A stretch of DNA of 64,000 nt from Bacillus sp. cl95 (GCF_900115925.1 NZ_FOYF01000002.1:124001-188000), one strand, 5' to 3'; shown: positions 37,093 through 46,740, counted from the first letter of the stretch. Made by a program: numbers and translations. The notes: a model not told the origin generated them from the letters alone.

Positions 37093-37473
37093 ATGGAAAC
37101 TATGGGCCGTCACGTTATCTCAGAATTATGGGGTTGCGACTTTGAAAAACTTAACAATATGGAATTAATTGAACAAACTTTTGTTGAAGCTGCTTTAAAA
37201 TCAGGTGCTGAAATTCGCGAGGTTGCGTTCCACAAATTTGCTCCTCAAGGCGTAAGTGGAGTAGTTATCATCTCTGAATCACACTTAACAATTCACAGCT
37301 TCCCAGAACATGGTTATGCAAGTATCGATGTTTACACTTGTGGCGATTTAGATCCTAACATTGCTGCTGATTATATTGCTGAAGCATTAAATGCTCAAAC
37401 GCGCGAGAACATCGAAATTCCACGCGGCATGGGTCCTGTTCAAGTAAAACAGTCCCAATCTAAAGCTCTTTAA
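37093..37473 (+). CDS. speD: S-adenosylmethionine decarboxylase proenzyme
   Basis: Pyruvoyl enzyme that makes decarboxylated SAM, the aminopropyl donor for spermidine. It self-cleaves at the Ser of [17 protein letters not shown] (about residues 61-77; cleavage before Ser in ESHLTIH), turning that serine into the pyruvoyl group; the nearby His and the Cys in VYTCGDL are also conserved. 126 residues, identical in length to B. subtilis SpeD. The ATG at 37093 follows AAGGGGGAA. It has its own promoter and an unusual folded leader. Confidence 0.96.
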   Translation: METMGRHVISELWGCDFEKLNNMELIEQTFVEAALKSGAEIREVAFHKFAPQGVSGVVIISESHLTIHSFPEHGYASIDVYTCGDLDPNIAADYIAEALNAQTRENIEIPRGMGPVQVKQSQSKAL

Positions 37474-37497
37474 TCCTAAAATATGAATGTTATCACG

Positions 37498-37526
37498 AGG
37501 AGTGTAAATGTACACTCCTTTTTATT
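37498..37526 (+). terminator. Terminator of speD
   Basis: AGGAGTGTA pairs with TACACTCCT across AATG, followed by TTTTTA. Confidence 0.88.
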
Positions 37527-37633
37527 TTGTCTCGGAAATGAAAGCGTGGTACAGTTTGTGTAGATCATCTTTAAGCATTTAGTATATCTAATTTTAGGTA
37601 TGATAAAAGTAAATGAATTGTTAAAGGAAGTAG

Positions 37634-38038
37634 ATGTGTATGTTGAAAAAATTATTTCAGCGTTTTGAAAAGCATGTGGAAACATCTGAGAACCATATCG
37701 ATCAGCAATTGCAAACGCATTATTATAAAGCACCCACCAAACAGATTTTTGATACATTGGAAAATATATTTGCGAATCATCCACAATATAAAATCACCAG
37801 TTCTGCAAAGGAACATGGGGAAATAGCAATTGAATGTAGTGACATTCAGGCATTCTTGGTGGTTTCGACGATTTCTGTAAAACCTTTAGAATCTGCGGTT
37901 GATTTTAACATTACCACCGATAGGTTTTCTTTAATGGGAAATTATTTTCCGCTTAGGAGTAAGATAATTGAATTGAATAAACAAATCGGTGACCACCATC
38001 CTTTCATCGGGACTGGATTAAATGGTCAGTCTAAATAG
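37634..38038 (+). CDS. Conserved cytosolic protein of unknown function
   Basis: 134 residues, soluble, no transmembrane segment. A basic, helical N-terminus (LKKLFQRFEKHVETSENHID) is followed by a mixed alpha/beta part containing YKITSSAKEHGEIAIECS and VDFNITTDRFSLMGNYFPLRSKI. I do not recognise the family. AAAGGAAG precedes; either ATG at 37634 or at 37640 may be used. Lies between speD and nrdR as a single gene. The hydrophilic, even composition and the SD support a real gene. Confidence 0.75.
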   Translation: MCMLKKLFQRFEKHVETSENHIDQQLQTHYYKAPTKQIFDTLENIFANHPQYKITSSAKEHGEIAIECSDIQAFLVVSTISVKPLESAVDFNITTDRFSLMGNYFPLRSKIIELNKQIGDHHPFIGTGLNGQSK

Positions 38039-38145
38039 TTGTGCTTGTTTTCATGGACTCTTTTTTATAAGATAATAACTAGAAATGTATGTATTTACGA
38101 TGCAGTTTGCTAATCAGATAAAACAAGGATTTGGAGCTGAAAACA

Positions 38146-38601
38146 ATGAAATGTCCTTCATGCCAGAACAATGGCACTCGTGTCCTTGATTCCCGTCCGG
38201 TTGACGAGGGGCGTGCAACCCGCCGCAGGCGTGAATGCGAACAATGTGGATACAGATTTACCACCTTTGAAAAAGTGGAAGAAATCCCTTTGATTGTTGT
38301 GAAAAAAGAAGGAACACGTGAAGAATTTAGCCGTGATAAGATTTTACGTGGTTTGATTAAAGCATGTGAAAAGAGACCGGTGGCATTGAAACAACTGGAA
38401 GAAATCACTTCAGAAGTAGAAAAAGAACTTCGTAGCCAAGGGGTTTCTGAAGTAAAGAGTGATGCAGTTGGAGAAATGGTGATGGATAGGCTTGCGGTAA
38501 TCGATGAGGTTGCTTATGTAAGATTTGCCTCTGTTTATCGTCAATTTAAGGACATCAATGTATTCATTGAAGAATTAAAGGAACTGATTAAGAAAGAGTA
38601 A
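38146..38601 (+). CDS. nrdR: Ribonucleotide reductase repressor NrdR
   Basis: Zinc-ribbon/ATP-cone repressor that senses dNTP/ATP levels and turns off ribonucleotide reductase genes. Zinc ligands in CPSC (about 3-6) and CEQCGY (about 31-36), then RFTTFE, followed by the ATP-cone (about 49-139; [20 protein letters not shown]). The start at 38146 ([10 protein letters not shown]) is fixed by the family N-terminus; GGAGCTG lies upstream. 151 residues against 152 usual. dnaB follows, as in B. subtilis. Confidence 0.95.
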   Translation: MKCPSCQNNGTRVLDSRPVDEGRATRRRRECEQCGYRFTTFEKVEEIPLIVVKKEGTREEFSRDKILRGLIKACEKRPVALKQLEEITSEVEKELRSQGVSEVKSDAVGEMVMDRLAVIDEVAYVRFASVYRQFKDINVFIEELKELIKKE

Positions 38602-38608
38602 TCTTAGT

Positions 38609-38639
38609 AGAGCTAAAGCAATCTTTGGCTCTTTTTTTC
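38609..38639 (+). terminator. Terminator/attenuator nrdR-dnaB
   Basis: AGAGCTAAAG pairs with CTTTGGCTCT across CAAT, with TTTTTTT after it, only 29 bases before dnaB. Confidence 0.75.
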
Positions 38640-38668
38640 ACTATAGAAGAGAAAGAGGTTTAAAGATT

Positions 38669-40072
38669 ATGGCCCAGCATTGGCAGGAAATCATCCCAAT
38701 AGACCGCTATACTGTGGCTGCGAATGGGCTGTTACACGAATATGACCGGAAAGTGCTTACCTTTTTGTATCAGCCACTTATTGGTGCACAATGTTTAAGC
38801 TTATATATGACTTTGTGGGCAGAGGTTGAAGAGAATCGTCTATGGTCTGAGTCTTCTTCCCACCACATATTAATGAACCTGATGGATATGAACTTAAAGG
38901 ATATTCACGCAGCAAGGTTAAAACTTGAAGGGATTGGCCTCTTAAAGGTTTTTATGAAAGTGGAGGAAGAAGAACGCTCCTTCATTTATGAACTGCAACC
39001 GCCGTTAGATCCTGAACAATTTTTCCTTGATGGTATGTTAAATATCTTTTTGTATAAAAAAATTGGCAAAAATCATTTTGCCAGATTAAAAAGATTTTTC
39101 TGTGACCAGAAGAGGTCCACTGCAGACGGTCACAAAGAAGTGACTCGTGCCTTCCAGGACGTTTATGCCTCTGCAACACCGGGTTCTCTTCAATACCATT
39201 CTGATGCCAGTGAGGACCTTAACGTAAAAGGCGATCAGACTTTTATCGGTCGAAAAGAACAAAAGTCCATTCAGGTTGACCGAGAAAGTTTTGATTTCGA
39301 GTTGCTGTCTGCAGGGCTGAGTGAGACGCTTCTGCCGAAAAAGGCACTAAATGCAAAAGTGAAGGATGCGATTAGCAATCTAGCATTCCTTTACGAAATT
39401 GATCCAATCCAAATGAAGAATATCCTTTTAAGTGCATTAAATGAAGAGGCTGAAATTGATATAGAAGAATTGCGTAAGGCAGCAAGAGATTGGTATCAGT
39501 TCGTTCATCATGATCAGCTTCCAAGTCTCATTGAACGCACTCAACCTCCTTTGTACCAATCGCAGAAAAAAGAACCGGAAACACAAGAAGAAAAGTTGAT
39601 TCGCTATTTTGAAACGGCCTCGCCACTTCAGGTGCTCAAAGATTTGTCCGGCGGTGCCGAACCATCTCAGTCTGACTTGAAAATCATTGAAGAAGTGATG
39701 TTCAAGCAAAAGCTGAATCCTGGTGTGGTCAATGTTCTCATACAATATGTAATGCTGAAAACGGATATGAAGCTAACAAAAGGGTATATTGAAAAAATCG
39801 CAAGTCATTGGGCTAGAAAAAAGGTGAAAACAGTTAAGGAGTCTATGGACCTTGCTAAGAGCAATAACAAGCAATACCTTGAATGGGCCAATGGAGCAGG
39901 AACTGCTAAGGGACAAGGACGTAGCAATAAGAAGCCAATACGTACAGAGATGATTCCTGATTGGTTTAATGAGGATGAGAAGAAAACGGTTGATGCACCA
40001 AAACCATCTGATGATGATGTGGAAGCCAAGAAGAAAGCGATTCAAGAGAAATTGAAATCGTTCCGTAAATAG
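38669..40072 (+). CDS. dnaB: Replication initiation and membrane attachment protein DnaB
   Basis: Bacillus primosome protein that, with DnaD and DnaI, loads the replicative helicase at oriC and at stalled forks; unrelated to E. coli DnaB. Two DDBH domains: DDBH1 in the N-terminal half (about 20-110) and DDBH2 near about 325-400 (IRYFETASPLQVLKDLSGG to GVVNVLIQYVMLK). A basic tail follows. 467 residues against 472 in B. subtilis. AGAGGTTTAAAG serves as SD. dnaI follows 15 bases on. Confidence 0.93.
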   Translation: MAQHWQEIIPIDRYTVAANGLLHEYDRKVLTFLYQPLIGAQCLSLYMTLWAEVEENRLWSESSSHHILMNLMDMNLKDIHAARLKLEGIGLLKVFMKVEEEERSFIYELQPPLDPEQFFLDGMLNIFLYKKIGKNHFARLKRFFCDQKRSTADGHKEVTRAFQDVYASATPGSLQYHSDASEDLNVKGDQTFIGRKEQKSIQVDRESFDFELLSAGLSETLLPKKALNAKVKDAISNLAFLYEIDPIQMKNILLSALNEEAEIDIEELRKAARDWYQFVHHDQLPSLIERTQPPLYQSQKKEPETQEEKLIRYFETASPLQVLKDLSGGAEPSQSDLKIIEEVMFKQKLNPGVVNVLIQYVMLKTDMKLTKGYIEKIASHWARKKVKTVKESMDLAKSNNKQYLEWANGAGTAKGQGRSNKKPIRTEMIPDWFNEDEKKTVDAPKPSDDDVEAKKKAIQEKLKSFRK

Positions 40073-40087
40073 GAGGTGGCTGATTCT

Positions 40088-41026
40088 ATGGAAAATATCA
40101 ATCAGACATTGAGGCGGCTAGCCTCTAACACAGATTTTCAAAAAAGATATGAAAAAATGCGTAATGATACATTAAACCACCCAGAGGTAAAAGCCTTCTT
40201 AGCAGAACATAGGGATGCTATTACTTCAGAGATGGTGGAGAAAAGTTTAGGGAAGCTATACGAATATACAAACCAAAGCAAAGAATGCTCGAAGTGTCCT
40301 AGTTTAGATGGATGCATAAATATCATGCAAGGATACCATCCTGAACTTATTATTCAACGCAACTCTATCGACCTTCAATACGAGCGTTGTCCTAGAAAAA
40401 TCATGAATGATGAAAAAAGAAAAAATCAAAAGCTAATTCGAAGCCTCCATGTTCCTGGGGAAATATTGCGTGCTTCTTTTGATGATCTTCACATGGAAGG
40501 CGATGCACCAGGACGTTTGGATGCTGTTGATAAGGCTGCCTCATTTGTCATGAACTATCAAGCTGGCAAAAGTCAAAAAGGCTTATATTTTTATGGGAAG
40601 TTCGGGGTTGGCAAGTCTTACTTGTTAGGTGCGATTGCAAATGAGCTCGCTAAAAAACATGTGTCATCAATGATCGTTTATGTGCCTGAGTTACTACGAG
40701 AAATGAAGAGCGCTATTGGTGATTCTACCTTAAATGAAAAAATAGAAGCAGTTAAACGGGAACCTGTTCTTATGTTAGATGACATAGGTGCGGAAACCAT
40801 GTCAAGTTGGACACGGGATGAAGTGATGGGACCAATCCTTCAATTCAGGATGCTGGAGAATTTGCCAACCTTGTTTACTTCTAACTTTGATTTTGATGGA
40901 CTAGAACATCATTTGACGTACAGTCAACGCGGTGAAGAAGAGAAAATAAAAGCGCGTCGAATCATGGAGCGGATACGCTACTTAAGTGAACCTGTCTTAC
41001 TTGGTGGACCTAATCGACGTAAATAG
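40088..41026 (+). CDS. dnaI: Helicase loader DnaI
   Basis: AAA+ ATPase that brings the hexameric DnaC helicase to DNA. The N-terminal helicase-binding zinc domain shows CSKCPSLDGC (about 62-71) and later Cys/His. AAA+ motifs: Walker A YGKFGVGKSYLLGAIANE (about 172-189), Walker B PVLMLDDIGAE (about 228-238), and an arginine-finger region near the C-terminus. The ATG at 40088 is selected because GGAGGTGG precedes it by 8 bases; the GTG at 40076 is inside that SD. 312 residues. Confidence 0.94.
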   Translation: MENINQTLRRLASNTDFQKRYEKMRNDTLNHPEVKAFLAEHRDAITSEMVEKSLGKLYEYTNQSKECSKCPSLDGCINIMQGYHPELIIQRNSIDLQYERCPRKIMNDEKRKNQKLIRSLHVPGEILRASFDDLHMEGDAPGRLDAVDKAASFVMNYQAGKSQKGLYFYGKFGVGKSYLLGAIANELAKKHVSSMIVYVPELLREMKSAIGDSTLNEKIEAVKREPVLMLDDIGAETMSSWTRDEVMGPILQFRMLENLPTLFTSNFDFDGLEHHLTYSQRGEEEKIKARRIMERIRYLSEPVLLGGPNRRK

Positions 41027-41077
41027 AAGTGTGAAATATCATCCGTATCATGGATGGTGTTTCGCACTTCTTTTTTA
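41026..41077 (+). terminator. Terminator of nrdR-dnaB-dnaI
   Basis: GAAGTGTGAAA (overlapping the stop codon) pairs with TTTCGCACTTC; inner CATCC/GGATG pairing; then TTTTTTA. Confidence 0.82.
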
Positions 41078-41082
41078 TTCTG

Positions 41083-41320
41083 GGCTCTGTTTAAGCTCGT
41101 TGTTGATTTTGGCACGTTGTTGATTGGAGTGGAAGGCGCTTGACTCCTGAGGGGTTAGCGTTACAAGCGAGACCCCGCAGGAGCGCTAGCGACGAGGAGG
41201 CTCGGCGAACGCCCCCCGGAAGTATTTGTTCTTGGAAAAGCCGGCATTAGGGATTTTTCATAATTCGTCTAGGAAAGCAAGCGACTGGAGCGGAAATCAA
41301 CAGGTAATTTTAACAGAGCC
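41083..41320 (+). mobile_element. Repeat copy R5: 238-bp MITE-like element
   Basis: Terminal inverted repeats GGCTCTGTTTAA (left) and TTAACAGAGCC (right). The flanks TTATTCTG (41075-41082) and TTATTCTA (41321-41328) agree at 7 of 8 positions, like a target duplication. The core has GTTGATTGGAGTGGAA, GACCCCGCAGGAGCGCTAGCG, GAGGAGGCTCGG and GGAGCGGAAATCAACAGG. It carries the same arm insertion as R3 (GAAAAGCCGGCATTAGGGAT...). It occupies the dnaI-ytxC gap; B. subtilis has ytxB here. Confidence 0.75.
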
Positions 41321-41385
41321 TTATTCTAAAATGGCCAAGTTCCCCATATACATGGAATAGAGATTTTGGAAAAGGGGGGATTTGG

Positions 41386-42252
41386 TTGGTTGAAATCATC
41401 TTCCAATGCAAACAAGATGCAACCCGGCTATATAGCCATTTACTATTAAGACTAAAAAGCAATACTGACATTCAACAAATTCTTCTTATTGAAGATCGAT
41501 ATATAGTTAGAATCATGACCGAAAATTTGATGCCAGAATCACTTTCAAGTGTAAAAGATGCTTTTCATGATTATATTATGAAAATTAAACGAAACGATTG
41601 GTTCAGGGACATACTTAGGAATCAATATTACTACGAGGACGTGGAGGAACAAGATCACATCATAGAATTAATTCTGTCCATTTTAGAAGGTAATCGAGAA
41701 GATCTGGCCGCTTTGGTAAGAGTAGAATATGAAGAAGGGGAAATGAAAGCGGCAATTGAACAGGTTTTTTTGGACAAAGTTTCTTTTTCATTTGATTCAT
41801 TTATTAAATTTCGACTGAAAACCTATATGCAACACTTGGTAGCCTATGTATCCATATCTATTGATGAATATAAAATGGAGCAGGAATATCAAATGTTCAT
41901 TCAAACTCTAAGGAATTTTCTTGCGGAAAGAGAGCCGAAAATGAGGCAGCTCCATGTTGTATTTGATGAGGATATCACCTTTTATGATGAGCAGGCCATA
42001 AGGATTCAAAGGTCTGACTTAATCAAAATGATTGACCGTAAATTGCTTGTCAATCACCCTATTTATGTTGACTCTGTTTCGATTGCACCATTATTGTCGA
42101 TTGCTCCTGAACAGATTTTTCTTTATTGCCTTGATCGGGATATTCCTATAATCAGGACTATTGAAAATATTTTTGAAGAAAGAATTGTTCTGAGGACGAT
42201 CTCAAGTTTTCATGACTTACATCCAACTGTTTATAAAGAGCATACAAACTAA
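41386..42252 (+). CDS. ytxC: Putative sporulation protein YtxC
   Basis: 288-residue soluble protein of the YtxC family (about 281 in B. subtilis), annotated as a sporulation protein without known activity. No transmembrane segments; acidic and helical in the middle (YYEDVEEQDHIIELILSIL, ALVRVEYEEGEMKAAIEQVF). TTG at 41386 is used because AAGGGGGG lies upstream at correct distance and no ATG is near. It precedes the thrS T-box, as in B. subtilis. Confidence 0.85.
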   Translation: MVEIIFQCKQDATRLYSHLLLRLKSNTDIQQILLIEDRYIVRIMTENLMPESLSSVKDAFHDYIMKIKRNDWFRDILRNQYYYEDVEEQDHIIELILSILEGNREDLAALVRVEYEEGEMKAAIEQVFLDKVSFSFDSFIKFRLKTYMQHLVAYVSISIDEYKMEQEYQMFIQTLRNFLAEREPKMRQLHVVFDEDITFYDEQAIRIQRSDLIKMIDRKLLVNHPIYVDSVSIAPLLSIAPEQIFLYCLDRDIPIIRTIENIFEERIVLRTISSFHDLHPTVYKEHTN

Positions 42253-42352
42253 TCGATTTCTTTTAACATTCTGTTGGCCTAATTTCTATTTAGATGCTTG
42301 ATTTTTCAAAATGAACTAATTATAATTACGTACATAGTTATATAATCAAGCA

Positions 42353-42632
42353 AAAGTAATGATAAGGACAACAGTATCCATTTACGGTTCCCAGAGAAGG
42401 AAGACATGGCTGAAAGCTTCCTAACACGAAATGAGTTGCTTACCACCTTTAAACTTCAATCATGAACGCCATGTATGGTTTTCCATCATGCCAATTATTG
42501 ATTGACGGAAACAGCCGTTATCTGTTCCTAAAGTCGTTGAGTGATTGTATAATCATGTTCAATGAGAAATTGGGTGGAACCACGTGTTTAACAACTCGTC
42601 CCTTGTACCAGGGACGGGTTTTTTGTTTTTTC
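42353..42632 (+). ncRNA. T-box leader of thrS
   Basis: Binds uncharged tRNA-Thr and lets transcription through. A TATAAT -10 is at 42341-42346. The conserved T-box sequence GGGTGGAACCACG is at 42572-42584. The specifier is probably ACC in CTTACCACC (42442-42447). The terminator CGTCCCT/AGGGACG with T-run is at 42594-42626. The small open frame starting 42462 lies within this RNA and is not a gene. Confidence 0.93.
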
Positions 42633-42663
42633 CAAGAAAGGTCAGAATAAAGGAGGATTTATC

Positions 42664-44595
42664 ATGTCAGACGTAGTAAAAATTTCATTTCCAGACGGTA
42701 ATATAAAAGAGTTTCCTAAAGGGACAACGACTGAAGATATCGCTTTCTCCATAAGCCCAGGCTTAAAGAAAAAAGCTATTGCTGGAAAATTTAATGGTCA
42801 AATGTACGACCTTCGTCGTCCTATTGAAGGTGATGGGTCAATTGAAATCGTAACACCTGATTCAGCGGATGCTTTAGAAGTATTACGTCACAGTTCCGCA
42901 CACTTAATGGCTCAAGCGATCAAAAGACTTTATCCTGAGGTTAAATTGGGAATCGGTCCTGTAATCGAGAGCGGATTCTATTATGATATTGATCTTGATG
43001 TGTCTTTGACTCCAGAAGATCTTCCGAAAATCGAAAAAGAAATGTCAAAGATTATCAACGAAAACATTGATGTTGTTCGAAAAGAAGTGAGCCGTGATGA
43101 GGCGGTTCAACTTTATAAGGAGATTGGCGACGAGTACAAACTTGAATTAATCGAAGCCATTCCTTCTGGGGAAACTGTAACAATCTATGAGCAAGGTGAA
43201 TTCTTCGACCTTTGCCGTGGGGTCCATGTTCCTTCCACAGGAAAATTAAAGGAATTTAAATTGTTGAGCATCGCTGGTGCATACTGGCGCGGAAACAGTG
43301 ACAACAAAATGCTTCAGCGTATTTATGGAACTGCTTTCTTCAAGAAAGAAGATTTGAAAGAACATCTTCGCCTTTTAGAAGAAGCAAAGGAAAGAGATCA
43401 TCGTAAAATTGGTAAAGAATTGAGCCTATTTACGAATAATCAATTGGTTGGTCAAGGCTTACCAATTTGGCTTCCAAAAGGTGCGACAATCCGCCGTACA
43501 ATTGAACGTTACATCGTGGATAAAGAGGTTCGTCTTGGCTACAATCACGTATATACACCAGTAATGGGAAGTGTTGATTTATATAAAACTTCTGGTCACT
43601 GGGCTCACTATCAAGAAGATATGTTCCCAGTTATGGAGATGGATAATGAGCAGCTAGTTCTGCGTCCGATGAACTGTCCTCACCATATGATGGTGTACAA
43701 AAATGCCATCCACAGTTATCGTGAATTCCCAATCCGCATAGCGGAACTTGGAACTCAACACCGTTATGAAATGTCGGGTGCCCTTTCTGGATTGCAGCGT
43801 GTACGCGGGATGACTTTGAATGATGCTCACATCTTCGTTCGTCCAGATCAAATAAAGGATGAATTCAAGCGTGTAGTACAGCTTGTTATGGAAGTATACA
43901 AAGACTTTGGTCTAAATGACTATTCTTTCCGCCTATCCTATCGTGATCCAGCGGATAAAGAGAAATATTTCGATGATGATAATATGTGGGAAAAAGCACA
44001 AGGCATGCTGAAAGATGCGATGGATGACCTTGGTCTAGACTACTTCGAAGCAGAAGGCGAAGCTGCTTTCTACGGACCTAAGCTTGACGTCCAAGTTAGA
44101 ACAGCCCTAGGAAAAGATGAGACTTTATCTACAGTTCAACTTGATTTCTTGTTGCCTGAACGCTTTGACTTAACTTATGTTGGGGAAGATGGAAAACCTC
44201 ATCGTCCAGTCGTAATCCACCGTGGAGTCGTATCGACAATGGAAAGATTTGTTGCCTTCTTGATTGAAGAATATAAAGGTGCATTCCCAACATGGCTTGC
44301 TCCTACTCAAGTACAGGTAATCCCGGTATCTCCGGATGCGCACTACGAGTATGCACGTGAAGTACAGGAGCAATTACAGGCAGAAGGCTTCCGTGTTGAA
44401 ATGGATAGCCGTGATGAGAAAATCGGCTATAAAATCCGTGAAGCACAGATGCAAAAAACTCCTTACATGCTAGTTGTTGGAGATAATGAAGTAAGTGAGA
44501 AAGCTGTAAACGTTCGTAAATACGGTGAACAAAAATCGGAAACAGTTCCGTTTGCAGAATTTATCGCTGCATTAAAAGAAGAAGTGAAGAAGTAA
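42664..44595 (+). CDS. thrS: Threonyl-tRNA synthetase
   Basis: Class II synthetase charging tRNA-Thr. N-terminal TGS domain (about 1-63), the editing domain with [16 protein letters not shown] (about 78-93) and the zinc-type HxxxH and Cys ligands, the catalytic core (about 265-535) with [23 protein letters not shown] and motif 3-like [15 protein letters not shown], then an anticodon-binding domain (about 540-643). 643 residues. AAAGGAGGA SD. Controlled by the T-box upstream. Confidence 0.96.
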   Translation: MSDVVKISFPDGNIKEFPKGTTTEDIAFSISPGLKKKAIAGKFNGQMYDLRRPIEGDGSIEIVTPDSADALEVLRHSSAHLMAQAIKRLYPEVKLGIGPVIESGFYYDIDLDVSLTPEDLPKIEKEMSKIINENIDVVRKEVSRDEAVQLYKEIGDEYKLELIEAIPSGETVTIYEQGEFFDLCRGVHVPSTGKLKEFKLLSIAGAYWRGNSDNKMLQRIYGTAFFKKEDLKEHLRLLEEAKERDHRKIGKELSLFTNNQLVGQGLPIWLPKGATIRRTIERYIVDKEVRLGYNHVYTPVMGSVDLYKTSGHWAHYQEDMFPVMEMDNEQLVLRPMNCPHHMMVYKNAIHSYREFPIRIAELGTQHRYEMSGALSGLQRVRGMTLNDAHIFVRPDQIKDEFKRVVQLVMEVYKDFGLNDYSFRLSYRDPADKEKYFDDDNMWEKAQGMLKDAMDDLGLDYFEAEGEAAFYGPKLDVQVRTALGKDETLSTVQLDFLLPERFDLTYVGEDGKPHRPVVIHRGVVSTMERFVAFLIEEYKGAFPTWLAPTQVQVIPVSPDAHYEYAREVQEQLQAEGFRVEMDSRDEKIGYKIREAQMQKTPYMLVVGDNEVSEKAVNVRKYGEQKSETVPFAEFIAALKEEVKK

Positions 44596-44603
44596 TAATT
44601 TAG

Positions 44604-44631
44604 AAAAGAGGGGGGAACCTCTCTTTTTTTT
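44604..44631 (+). terminator. Terminator of thrS
   Basis: AAAAGAGG and CCTCTCTTTT form a stem across GGGGAA, ending in a T-run. Confidence 0.75.
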
Positions 44632-44775
44632 ATGGCAAAAAGTTTGAACGTATGGTTCCATTTAAGGAGCTTAGTTTAATGGAACAATCAGGAAATAGGA
44701 TTAAATATAAAAAAACTATTGTAATGCCCCTAATAGTTTGATACAATTCAATTCGTTGCCATATTAAATGGCTGT

Positions 44776-44804
44776 TTGACAGAACATCATGAATTGTGAT
44801 ATAG
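44776..44804 (+). promoter_or_regulatory. Sigma-A promoter of infC-rpmI-rplT
   Basis: TTGACA (44776-44781), a 17-bp spacer and ATATAG (44799-44804; TATAGT one base on is the alternative). Confidence 0.7.
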
Positions 44805-44811
44805 TTGCTTA

Positions 44812-44966
44812 GGTAAAATTGAATACGTGTTTGAGGAAAAGAAGAAGCACCCGCTTCTCACCTGGTTGACGCAATGGCAGTTGGCAGGTTTACGTGAACG
44901 AATGTGTAACATTGACTATGTTTCGTAAAGTGTGGGTGAATTCATGAATTCATCCGCACTTTTTTG
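44812..44966 (+). ncRNA. L20 leader (autoregulatory) of infC operon
   Basis: Ribosomal protein L20 binds this leader and causes early termination of infC-rpmI-rplT in B. subtilis. Seen here: CACCCGCTTCTCACCTGG, then GGCAGTTGGCAGGTTTACG, and a terminator AGTGTGGGTGAA / TTCATCCGCACT followed by TTTTTTG (44928-44966). CACCCGC can pair with GTGGGTG as the alternative fold. The 135 bases from here to infC carry no further clear signal apart from the SD. Confidence 0.82.
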
Positions 44967-45101
44967 TTTATGTATATGACAAACCCTTGCCGATATAACC
45001 TGGTGTCAATGTGTCTAAGTTGAGGGATTTCAGCAACACTGACAAACTTGATTCTTGACCTAAACGTTGTATTCGTCACATTACCTTGGAGGTGGCTAAT
45101 T

Positions 45102-45620
45102 ATTAGCAAAGACGCGATGTTACTAAATGATGGAATTCGTGCTCGTGAAATTCGTCTTATTGACCAAAACGGCGAGCAATTAGGAATTAAATCAAAAAAT
45201 GAAGCGTTGGAAATTGCAGCGCGCGTGAATCTCGATCTAGTACTTGTTGCCCCGAATGCAAAACCGCCAGTAGGACGTATCATGGACTACGGTAAGTTCA
45301 AATTCGAACAACAAAAGAAAGAAAAAGAAGCACGTAAGAACCAAAAAATCATCACAACTAAAGAAGTTCGTCTTAGCCCAACGATTGATGAGCATGACTT
45401 TAACACAAAGTTAAAGAATGCTATCAAATTCCTTGAAAAAGGCGATAAGGTAAAAGCTTCTATCCGCTTTAAGGGTCGTGCGATTACCCATAAAGAAATT
45501 GGACAGCGTGTTTTAGATCGTTTTTCTGAAGCATGTAAAGAAGTTGCTACGATCGAATCTCATCCAAAAATGGATGGACGTAGCATGTTCTTAGTCTTGG
45601 CACCTAAAAACGACAAGTAA
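45102..45620 (+). CDS. infC: Translation initiation factor IF-3 (AUU start)
   Basis: Prevents subunit joining and proof-reads start codons on the 30S subunit. Domains: N-terminal ([20 protein letters not shown]), linker rich in Lys ([15 protein letters not shown]), and C-terminal (KDVRLSP-type: [17 protein letters not shown]). GGAGGTGG (45088-45095) is six bases from an ATT at 45102, followed by AGCAAAGAC (ISKD...), matching the known infC N-terminus; IF-3 mRNAs use AUU so that IF-3 can limit its own synthesis. The ATG at 45048 has no SD. 172 residues. Confidence 0.93.
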   Translation: MSKDAMLLNDGIRAREIRLIDQNGEQLGIKSKNEALEIAARVNLDLVLVAPNAKPPVGRIMDYGKFKFEQQKKEKEARKNQKIITTKEVRLSPTIDEHDFNTKLKNAIKFLEKGDKVKASIRFKGRAITHKEIGQRVLDRFSEACKEVATIESHPKMDGRSMFLVLAPKNDK

Positions 45621-45635
45621 TGAGGAGGAATTCCA

Positions 45636-45836
45636 ATGCCAAAAATGAAAACTCACCGCGGCGCTGCAAAGCGTTTCAAGAAAACGGGATCTGGTAAATT
45701 GAAGCGTTCACACGCTTATACAAGTCACTTATTCGCTAACAAGTCTACAAAAGCGAAACGTAAACTTCGTAAAGGATCTCTTGTTTCTAAAGGGGATTTC
45801 AAACGTATTCGTTTCTTATTAACAAACCTTAAATAA
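45636..45836 (+). CDS. rpmI: Ribosomal protein L35
   Basis: 66-residue, very basic 50S protein (bL35). The N-terminus [20 protein letters not shown] and the ending [15 protein letters not shown] are typical. AGGAGGAATT SD. Second gene of infC-rpmI-rplT, 15 bases after infC. Confidence 0.97.
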   Translation: MPKMKTHRGAAKRFKKTGSGKLKRSHAYTSHLFANKSTKAKRKLRKGSLVSKGDFKRIRFLLTNLK

Positions 45837-45869
45837 TTTCGAATGATTGATATATAGGAGGGAAATTAC

Positions 45870-46226
45870 ATGCCACGTGTAAAAGGCGGTACAGTTACTC
45901 GCAGACGTCGTAAAAAAGTAATTAAATTAGCAAAAGGTTATTACGGTTCCAAACATACATTATACAAGGTTGCTAACCAACAGGTAATGAAATCATTAAT
46001 GTATGCATTCCGCGACCGTCGCCAGAAAAAGCGCGACTTCCGCAAACTTTGGATCACTCGTATCAATGCAGCTGCTCGTATGAACGGTCTTTCTTATAGC
46101 CGTTTAATGCATGGCTTAAAGCTTGCAGGTATCGATGTAAACCGTAAAATGCTTGCTGAGCTTGCTGTAAGCGATGCTAACGCATTTACTCAATTAGCAG
46201 AAGCTGCTAAAAAGCAATTCAACTAA
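45870..46226 (+). CDS. rplT: Ribosomal protein L20
   Basis: 118-residue basic 50S assembly protein (bL20) and, in Bacillus, repressor of its own operon through the leader at 44812. The N-terminal tail [20 protein letters not shown] and the globular part with [20 protein letters not shown] are diagnostic. SD AGGAGGGAAA. Confidence 0.97.
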   Translation: MPRVKGGTVTRRRRKKVIKLAKGYYGSKHTLYKVANQQVMKSLMYAFRDRRQKKRDFRKLWITRINAAARMNGLSYSRLMHGLKLAGIDVNRKMLAELAVSDANAFTQLAEAAKKQFN

Positions 46227-46233
46227 TTCACAT

Positions 46234-46267
46234 AAGGCCATTCTCTTTTAAAGAGGATGGCTTTTTT
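46234..46267 (+). terminator. Terminator of infC-rpmI-rplT
   Basis: GGCCATTCTCTTT pairs with AAAGAGGATGGC, followed by TTTTTT. Confidence 0.88.
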
Positions 46268-46287
46268 CATAAAGGGAAGTGTATCTG

Positions 46288-46569
46288 ATGGAAGTATTAC
46301 TTGTCGCTTTTTTAATCATGAACTTCATAGGATTTGCAATTATGGGGATAGATAAACAAAAAGCAAAGAAAAATCAGTACCGTATTTCTGAAAATACGCT
46401 GTGGATGACCGCGCTATTTGGCGGCGCAATCGGGACGACAGTGGGGATGAAATTTTTCAGGCACAAAACAAAACACACCTCATTTAAATGGGGGTTTCCT
46501 TTTCTTGGAATAATAGAATTATTGATCTTTTTTTACCTATTGTTTGATGCAAAGGCTGTTTTCGCATAG
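46288..46569 (+). CDS. ysdA: YsdA: DUF1294 membrane protein
   Basis: 93-residue membrane protein of the DUF1294 family. Segments: VLLVAFLIMNFIGFAIMGI (about 3-21), LWMTALFGGAIGTTVGM (about 37-53) and FLGIIELLIFFYLLF (about 73-87). The conserved DKQKAKKNQYRISENTL and FRHKTKHTSFKWGFP loops are present. ATG at 46288 follows AAAGGGAAG; the GTG at 46279 overlaps it. Function unknown. Two hairpins lie in the 193-base gap after it. Confidence 0.88.
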   Translation: MEVLLVAFLIMNFIGFAIMGIDKQKAKKNQYRISENTLWMTALFGGAIGTTVGMKFFRHKTKHTSFKWGFPFLGIIELLIFFYLLFDAKAVFA

Positions 46570-46672
46570 ATTGTTGCTTTACGAAAAAGGCAACAACACG
46601 AATGAATTCTTATTTCGTGCTCTTTTCATTAATATGAAATTCTGCACGCTAAATTCCTAATGGTTTCAATAT

Positions 46673-46700
46673 AGAAAAAGCCCTACAGCCGGCTTTTTCT
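46673..46700. terminator. Hairpin terminator in the ysdA-ysdB gap
   Basis: AGAAAAAGCC pairs with GGCTTTTTCT across an 8-nt loop. It can serve ysdA (T-run) and, in reverse, ysdB. A separate hairpin TTGTTGC/GCAACAA directly after ysdA lacks a T-run. Confidence 0.65.
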
Positions 46701-46740
46701 TATTCCAATAAAAACAAATTCACGAAAAGAGCCTATGCAA

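Noticed and set aside
42462-42650. 62-codon frame before thrS
   Set aside because: It lies wholly within the T-box leader, including the conserved GGGTGGAACCACG and the terminator.
46726-46738. GAAAAGAGCCTA, complement of the GGCTCTTTTC repeat end
   Set aside because: Too short alone; no core sequence beside it.
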